64,000 nt of DNA. Origin: Lachnospiraceae bacterium. GTDB lineage: Bacteria > Bacillota > Clostridia > Lachnospirales > Lachnospiraceae. The position numbers were made by a program, and so were the translations under genes. Positions within the stretch are counted from its first letter, which is position 1. Every line of letters starts with the position of its first letter. The notes beneath the pieces are model-generated. The model worked only from the letters and a program-made list of their open reading frames with translations, did not search any database and was not told the origin of the DNA. The DNA lies in NCBI GenBank assembly GCA_022794255.1, contig JAAWEL010000047.1, forward strand, positions 51,502-115,501, given 5' to 3'. Positions 59,520 to 64,000 of this stretch are shown piece by piece.

Positions 59520-60215
59520 ATGGCAAAGATTTTGGTGGTGGATGATGAGAAACTGATTGTCAAGGGCATTCGTTTCAGCCTGGAACAGGATGGCATGGAG
59601 GTGGATTGCGCTTATGACGGAGAGGAAGCTATTGAACTGGCTAAGAACACAGAGTACGATGTGGTGCTTCTGGATGTGATGCTGCCAAAGTTTGACGGCT
59701 TTGAGGTATGTCAGGCCATTCGGGAGTTCTCGGAGATGCCGATCATCATGCTGACTGCCAAGGGGGGTGACATGGATAAGATCCTTGGCCTGGAATATGG
59801 GGCTGATGATTATATAACAAAGCCTTTTAATATTCTTGAAGTAAAGGCCAGGATCAAAGCGATTATGCGGCGCAATTCCCGCAATTTGAAAGAGGGGAAA
59901 AAAGATAACCATATAATAACTGCCGGGGAGCTGAAGCTGGACCGGGAGGGAAGGCGGGTGTTTATCGGAGAGAAAGAGATCAACCTGACTGCAAAGGAAT
60001 TCGATCTTCTTGAGCTTTTTGTCTGCAATCCCAACAAGGTGTACAGCCGGGAGATGCTTTTGTCTCTGGTGTGGGGGAACAAGGCCACAGATTCTGGAGA
60101 TGTTCGCACTGTGGATGTCCATGTGCGGCGTCTGAGGGAAAAGGTGGAGCCCAGTCCCAGTGATCCCAAGTATGTTCATACAAAATGGGGCGTGGGCTAT
60201 TATTTCCGGGCCTGA
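59520..60215 (+). CDS. OmpR/PhoB-family response regulator (no kinase adjacent)
   Basis: 231 residues. Receiver: Asp8-Asp9, phospho-acceptor Asp52 (LLDVMLP), Thr79, Lys101 (KPFN). Winged-helix output from about residue 130 with TVDVHVRRLREKVE and TKWGVGYYFRA. No histidine kinase follows, as would be usual; a GNAT gene is next. The partner kinase must be encoded elsewhere. Start ATG 59520 follows GAGAGGGAGAGG. Confidence 0.94.
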   Translation: MAKILVVDDEKLIVKGIRFSLEQDGMEVDCAYDGEEAIELAKNTEYDVVLLDVMLPKFDGFEVCQAIREFSEMPIIMLTAKGGDMDKILGLEYGADDYITKPFNILEVKARIKAIMRRNSRNLKEGKKDNHIITAGELKLDREGRRVFIGEKEINLTAKEFDLLELFVCNPNKVYSREMLLSLVWGNKATDSGDVRTVDVHVRRLREKVEPSPSDPKYVHTKWGVGYYFRA

Positions 60216-60261
60216 TTAGAGCGCGGAGAAAGAGGAGAAATGGAAAAAGGAGTTTAATGGC

Positions 60262-60756
60262 ATGGATATTATCATCAGGCAGGTAATGCCGGAGGATCTG
60301 GATGCCGTGACCCGGGTGGAGGCTGTCTGCTTTCCGGAAGCAGAAGCTGCATCCCGGGTCTCTTTTGCACAGCGAATCCAGACGTTTCCAGAGAGTTTTT
60401 TTGTGGCTGAGCATAAGGGGGAAATCATCGGGTTTATCAATGGATGCGCAACAGACTGTTCGGTGATTTGCGATGAAATGTTTGAGGATACGGGGTTCCA
60501 CAAAAAGGATGGTTTGTATCAGAGCATTTTTGGGCTGGATGTGATGCCGACATACAGGAATCAGGGATTGGCAACCCGGCTTATGAAGCATATGATTGAG
60601 GATGCCAAGTCAAGAGGGCGAAGAGGACTGATCCTTACCTGCAAGGACAAGCTGATCGGGTATTATGCCGGATTTGGATATGAGAACAAAGGGATTTCCC
60701 AGTCTCAACACGGCGGAGCAATCTGGTACGATATGATCCTGGAATTTGAATCGTAA
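60262..60756 (+). CDS. GNAT-family acetyltransferase
   Basis: 164 residues. The acetyl-CoA loop is LDVMPTYRNQGLATRLMKHMIEDAKSRG (R/Q-x-x-G-x-A pattern, about 92-119), with FVAEHKGEIIGFINGCA as the central strand. It resembles arylalkylamine/AANAT-type acetyltransferases; substrate unknown. It lies 46 bases after the orphan regulator and 35 before the acyltransferase gene, same direction, so may be cotranscribed. Confidence 0.88.
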   Translation: MDIIIRQVMPEDLDAVTRVEAVCFPEAEAASRVSFAQRIQTFPESFFVAEHKGEIIGFINGCATDCSVICDEMFEDTGFHKKDGLYQSIFGLDVMPTYRNQGLATRLMKHMIEDAKSRGRRGLILTCKDKLIGYYAGFGYENKGISQSQHGGAIWYDMILEFES

Positions 60757-60791
60757 CATCTGCTGCAGGTGACGGGAAAGCGAGGGATTTT

Positions 60792-62261
60792 ATGAAAAAG
60801 AAAGCATTTGACGGACAGTGGAGAAGACTTGACAATACAGCAAAGATTTTTCCAGTGATCGCTAATGAGAATATGAGTCAGGTTTTCCGGATTTCTGTTA
60901 CATTGAAAGAGCCAGTAAAGCCGGAGCTTTTGCAGCAGGCCCTAGAGGATATTCTGCCCCACATCCGGAATTTTAGAGTAAGGCTTAGGCAGGGGCTTTT
61001 CTGGTATTATTTTGAGGAAAACAAGCGCATTCCCCAGGTACAGCGGGAATCTGCATATCCATGCCGTTATATTGATCCCAGGGGTAACAGGAAATTCCTT
61101 TTCCGGGTCACCTACTATGAACGGCGGATCAATCTGGAGGTGTTCCATGCTCTGACGGATGGTCTTGGGGCGGTGATGATGTTAAAGGATCTGACAGGAA
61201 GATATCTGCAGCTTGTCCGGGGGGAGGAGGATGGCTTCTGGAAGCCTGAGGATGAAAAGAGCCAAAAGGAGCAGGTGTTTTCCGTGGTGGATAGCTATCT
61301 AGAGAATTACAGAGAGGTTCCCCGGCGCAGATACAGCTCCAATCCGGCCTGCCGATTAGAGGGCAATTATCTTCCCTTAGGCACAGGGCAGGTTCTTCAT
61401 GGATATGTGAATACAGGAGAACTAAAGAAGATCTGTCACCAATATGGGGTTAGTATTACCAAGTATCTGGCAACAGTACTGATCTGGTCCATCTGGCAGG
61501 AATATCTGGAGGGGAAGCCATGGGCAGAGCCAGTGGTTTTAAATCTTCCTATCAATTTGCGGGCATTTTTTGACTCAGAAACCATGGCCAACTTTTTTGC
61601 TGTCACCATGATCGGCCATCTGTTCAAGAATCCGGATATCCGTTTTGAGGAACTGCTTTTAAAGATTTCCCGGCAGATGGATAAAAAGATTGATAAGAAA
61701 CGGCTGGAGGAGAGCATTTCCTATAATGTGTCCAGGGAGAAGAAATGGTATCTTCGGGTGATTCCCCTGGTGATAAAAAAGCTGGCTCTTGATTTGGTGT
61801 TTCGGTTGAAGGATCGGGCTTACACAATGACATTATCCAATATCGGTATCATCAAGGTGGATCCAGAGCAGGAACAAGAAATCCAGCGTTTCCATCTGAT
61901 GATTGGAGTGTCCAGAAGACAGCCAATCAAGTGTGCAGTCTGTGCCTATGGGGAGGAGGTGGTTATCACATTTACCTCTGTTTTTGCAGACAGCCATCTG
62001 CAACGGCGGTTTTTTGACAAGCTGAAGGAGGACGGGGTCCGGGTTTTGTTGGAGGGTAATGAGCCTTCCTCAGCAAGAAAAAGAGATATGTATCCCAGGA
62101 TACGAAAGGTGCTGATCTTGCAAAAAGGCGGTGAGGCTAAGGCTTCCCGGATGGTACGGCAGGTAGGGCAAACCGGCGGTGAGGCTGCCAAGGAGATCAA
62201 GAATTATCTGGCAGGGGAGCGGAATATAAAGGAAGAGCTCCACAGACGGCTGCATGTGTAA
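60792..62261 (+). CDS. Condensation-fold acyltransferase (alcohol acetyltransferase-like)
   Basis: 489 residues. The catalytic HxxxDG-type motif is HALTDG at 119-124 in NLEVFHALTDGLGAVMMLKDL, and a later LNLPINLRAFFDSETMANFFAVT matches the DFGWG/NxxR channel region of CoA-dependent acyltransferases, alcohol acetyltransferases and NRPS condensation domains. It is a stand-alone enzyme, without carrier or adenylation partners nearby. It is paired with an alpha/beta hydrolase 22 bases downstream, which suggests an ester cycle, but donor and acceptor are unknown. Confidence 0.82.
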   Translation: MKKKAFDGQWRRLDNTAKIFPVIANENMSQVFRISVTLKEPVKPELLQQALEDILPHIRNFRVRLRQGLFWYYFEENKRIPQVQRESAYPCRYIDPRGNRKFLFRVTYYERRINLEVFHALTDGLGAVMMLKDLTGRYLQLVRGEEDGFWKPEDEKSQKEQVFSVVDSYLENYREVPRRRYSSNPACRLEGNYLPLGTGQVLHGYVNTGELKKICHQYGVSITKYLATVLIWSIWQEYLEGKPWAEPVVLNLPINLRAFFDSETMANFFAVTMIGHLFKNPDIRFEELLLKISRQMDKKIDKKRLEESISYNVSREKKWYLRVIPLVIKKLALDLVFRLKDRAYTMTLSNIGIIKVDPEQEQEIQRFHLMIGVSRRQPIKCAVCAYGEEVVITFTSVFADSHLQRRFFDKLKEDGVRVLLEGNEPSSARKRDMYPRIRKVLILQKGGEAKASRMVRQVGQTGGEAAKEIKNYLAGERNIKEELHRRLHV

Positions 62262-62283
62262 GCTTCTGTGACAGGAGGGATGT

Positions 62284-63273
62284 ATGAGGACGGACAAGGT
62301 CAGCTTGCGGGGCAGGCTGATGCGGGATATGATGAAGAATATGATGGACTCTGCAATGGGCCATCGGATTCAGACAGGGGAGCTTCGGAAAAACCCGGTG
62401 GAGCCTGCATGGATTTGCCCGGCAGGGTATGATTATGAGATAATAGAACAGGAAAATTTTTCCATGGAGTATCTGCGCCCGGCTCAGGTAAATACCGGAA
62501 GGGTAATTTTGCAGCTTCACGGAGGTGGTTATATCGGACCTATAAAAAATATATATCGTGATTTTTCCATCTACTACTCTAAGAGAAGCATGGGAGGGGA
62601 TGTACTTTCCATTGATTATCGGGTGGCGCCGGAGTATCCATACCCAGCAGCGCTTAAAGATGCCCTGGAAGCATACCGGTGGCTTTTGGAGGAGAAGCAA
62701 TATGCCCCAGACAAGATTGTAGTGGCAGGGGATTCGGCAGGAGGCGGTCTTGCTTTGGCATTGGTTATGTATCTAAGGGATCATAGGATGGCAATGCCTG
62801 CAGGGATGATTCTCATGTCCCCCTGGACGGATCTTACCTGCAGCGGAGAGAGTCACGAGACCAATTTTCATAAGGATCCTCAGTTTGGTGGTACAACCGA
62901 CAATCTGCTTCATAACAGTGTTTATATTGGGGAGGCGGATCCCAGAGATCCCTATCTGTCGCCAGTATTTGGAAGCTTTGTAAAAATGCCACCGATTCTT
63001 ATGCAGGTAGGCAGTGAGGAGGTCCTTTTAAGTGATACGCTGACTGTGGCAGACAAAATCCGGGCAGCCCGGGGCAAGCTGCGGGTGTCTGTGTATGACG
63101 GAATGTTTCATGAGTTCCAGATGGCCCTGCGGCTGATTCCAGAGAGCCGGGAGGCCTGGGAGGAAGTGGAGACCTTTCTGCAGATTATCTACAAAATCCG
63201 CCGAAAACCGGAGGGTAAAGTAGTAAAGCGGGTGAAATCGGGAAGGAGACAAAAACGGTCAGATGAAGATTAG
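62284..63273 (+). CDS. Alpha/beta hydrolase of the hormone-sensitive-lipase family
   Basis: 329 residues. The oxyanion motif HGGGY is 79-83, the nucleophile elbow GDSAGGG has Ser151, Asp251 lies in EVLLSD and His276 in MFHEF, completing the triad. HSL-type enzymes hydrolyse short acyl esters. It follows the condensation-fold acyltransferase gene by 22 bases and its end overlaps rlmH by 11, so at least these three may be one transcript. The C-terminus is rich in Lys/Arg. Confidence 0.93.
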   Translation: MRTDKVSLRGRLMRDMMKNMMDSAMGHRIQTGELRKNPVEPAWICPAGYDYEIIEQENFSMEYLRPAQVNTGRVILQLHGGGYIGPIKNIYRDFSIYYSKRSMGGDVLSIDYRVAPEYPYPAALKDALEAYRWLLEEKQYAPDKIVVAGDSAGGGLALALVMYLRDHRMAMPAGMILMSPWTDLTCSGESHETNFHKDPQFGGTTDNLLHNSVYIGEADPRDPYLSPVFGSFVKMPPILMQVGSEEVLLSDTLTVADKIRAARGKLRVSVYDGMFHEFQMALRLIPESREAWEEVETFLQIIYKIRRKPEGKVVKRVKSGRRQKRSDED

Positions 63274-63742
63274 CGTGGTGGCAGTGGGAAAGGTCAAAGA
63301 GAAATTTTACACAGATGCCATTGCTGAGTATGGAAAACGGCTGAGCCGATACTGTAAGCTGGAGATTATTCAGGTGGCAGATGAAAAGACACCAGATGGA
63401 GCCAGTGAGGCAGTAGAAAAGCAGATTAAGGAGCGGGAAGGGGAGCGGATTCTCTCCCAAATCCGGGACGGAGCTTATGTGATCGTTCTTGCCATAGAGG
63501 GGAAGATGATGAGTTCCAAAGAGCTGGCATCAAAGCTTGAGATACTGGGAGTCCAGGGAAAGAGCCAGGTGGTATTTGTGATCGGTGGCTCCTTGGGGCT
63601 GTCCGAGAAAGTCATAAGGCGGGGGAATGAAAGCCTGAGTTTTTCAAAAATGACCTTTCCTCATCAGCTGATGCGGGTAATTCTGCTGGAGCAGATATAC
63701 CGGAGCTATCGAATTATAGGTGGAGAACCATATCACAAGTAA
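63263..63742 (+). CDS. rlmH: 23S rRNA (pseudouridine1915-N3)-methyltransferase RlmH
   Basis: 159 residues, SPOUT-fold methyltransferase. The family blocks are ISVVAVGKVKEKFYTDAIAEYGKRLSRYCKLEIIQVADEK, VIGGSLGLSEKVIRRGNESLSFSKMTFPHQLMRVILLEQIYRSYRIIGGEPYHK, the trefoil-knot SAM site. It methylates pseudouridine 1915 in helix 69 of 23S rRNA. Full length and typical; overlaps the hydrolase gene. Confidence 0.98.
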   Translation: MKISVVAVGKVKEKFYTDAIAEYGKRLSRYCKLEIIQVADEKTPDGASEAVEKQIKEREGERILSQIRDGAYVIVLAIEGKMMSSKELASKLEILGVQGKSQVVFVIGGSLGLSEKVIRRGNESLSFSKMTFPHQLMRVILLEQIYRSYRIIGGEPYHK

Positions 63743-63797
63743 AGGCGAAAAGGAACGGATGTTCTTGGAAATAAAAGAGAATAAGAGTTATATTTTT

Positions 63798-63830
63798 AAC
63801 CCCATGGGAGTTTGCATATTCCATGGGGTT
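63798..63830 (+). terminator. Possible terminator after rlmH
   Basis: AACCCCATGG (63798-63807) pairs perfectly with CCATGGGGTT (63821-63830), but the following GATTATGAC has no T run. It may be a weak terminator or a protein-binding palindrome. The rest of the gap (63743-63993) shows nothing else I can support. Confidence 0.35.
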
Positions 63831-63993
63831 GATTATGACTTATAACAACTTATCAAATGGTTTGTATGACTGGCATGGTAATACATTCAAGATGTATATT
63901 CAAAAAAGAAAATGTTTTTGATGTAATTTGAGACATTTTATGCTACAATTTGTATTAAATATACAATATGAGATTCTATTAGGAGGAATGACC

Positions 63994-64000
63994 ATGGAAA
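63994..64000 (+). CDS. Probable start of a gene cut by the window end
   Basis: AGGAGG (63981-63986) lies seven bases before ATG 63994, followed by GAAA at the edge. Only the first two codons are visible; the product cannot be known. Confidence 0.4.

Noticed and set aside
1..64000. tRNA, rRNA, insertion sequences, prophage or CRISPR
   Set aside because: None recognised by reading; no transposase, integrase or phage structural gene is present. A tRNAscan and IS search would settle this.

Overview
This 64 kb window looks like a chromosomal stretch from a low-to-mid GC, spore-forming anaerobic Firmicute, most likely a gut Lachnospiraceae (Clostridium/Blautia/Enterocloster-like). The grounds are the families present (DUF3793, DUF5688, KtrAB, dual FeoAB, CdaR/PucR next to msmK, FtsEX next to an M23 peptidase and an S41 peptidase, a sigK fragment), the strong AGGAGG ribosome sites and the short intergenic regions. 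I saw no rRNA, tRNA, CRISPR array, IS element or prophage. Genus cannot be fixed from the sequence alone.

Layout. 0-2.1 kb: 5' part of a sugar ABC lipoprotein gene facing away from a LacI repressor gene, with two matching operators between them. 2.2-6.6 kb: DegV, CapA-like lipoprotein, radical SAM protein, HAD phosphatase. 6.7-11.0 kb: four overlapping genes (FG-GAP-like membrane protein, response regulator, histidine kinase, membrane-anchored protein) forming a two-component module with its own envelope partners. 11.2-19.2 kb: galactokinase, membrane-anchored metallophosphoesterase, AraC regulator, glycogen phosphorylase behind a 21-codon leader ORF, and a cell-wall-binding repeat protein. 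19.3-27.5 kb: MerR regulator, DUF3793, zinc ABC transporter (znuA-C-B), KtrAB potassium uptake, and a YeiH-type transporter with a small membrane partner.

28.0-37.5 kb is a metal-homeostasis island: feoA-feoA-feoB and a Fur-like protein without a sensory domain, behind a promoter flanked by two Fur-type boxes; a DtxR-family regulator; a His-rich CobW/COG0523 GTPase; a second CobW-like GTPase fused to a YcgQ/TIGR03943-like domain; and a second feoA-feoB pair coupled to an S51 peptidase. Within it lies an N-terminal fragment of the mother-cell sigma factor SigK that stops where skin elements insert in other spore formers, next to a 59-residue ORF on the other strand.

37.5-47.9 kb: DUF5688, a large surface protein, hexuronate genes (kduI, yhcH-like), acyl-ACP thioesterase, CvfB-like S1 protein, methyltransferase, the shared sugar-ABC ATPase MsmK/UgpC and a CdaR/PucR regulator. 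48-52 kb: ftsE-ftsX-M23 peptidase-S41 peptidase, a cell-wall hydrolase control cluster. 52-64 kb: a PTS IIC-like permease, a zinc-ribbon membrane protein, a methionine/C1 operon (metF, separate MetH reactivation domain, metH), ComEA-like lipoprotein, an orphan response regulator, GNAT, a condensation-fold acyltransferase with an HSL-type hydrolase, and rlmH. The last 7 bases are the likely start of another gene.
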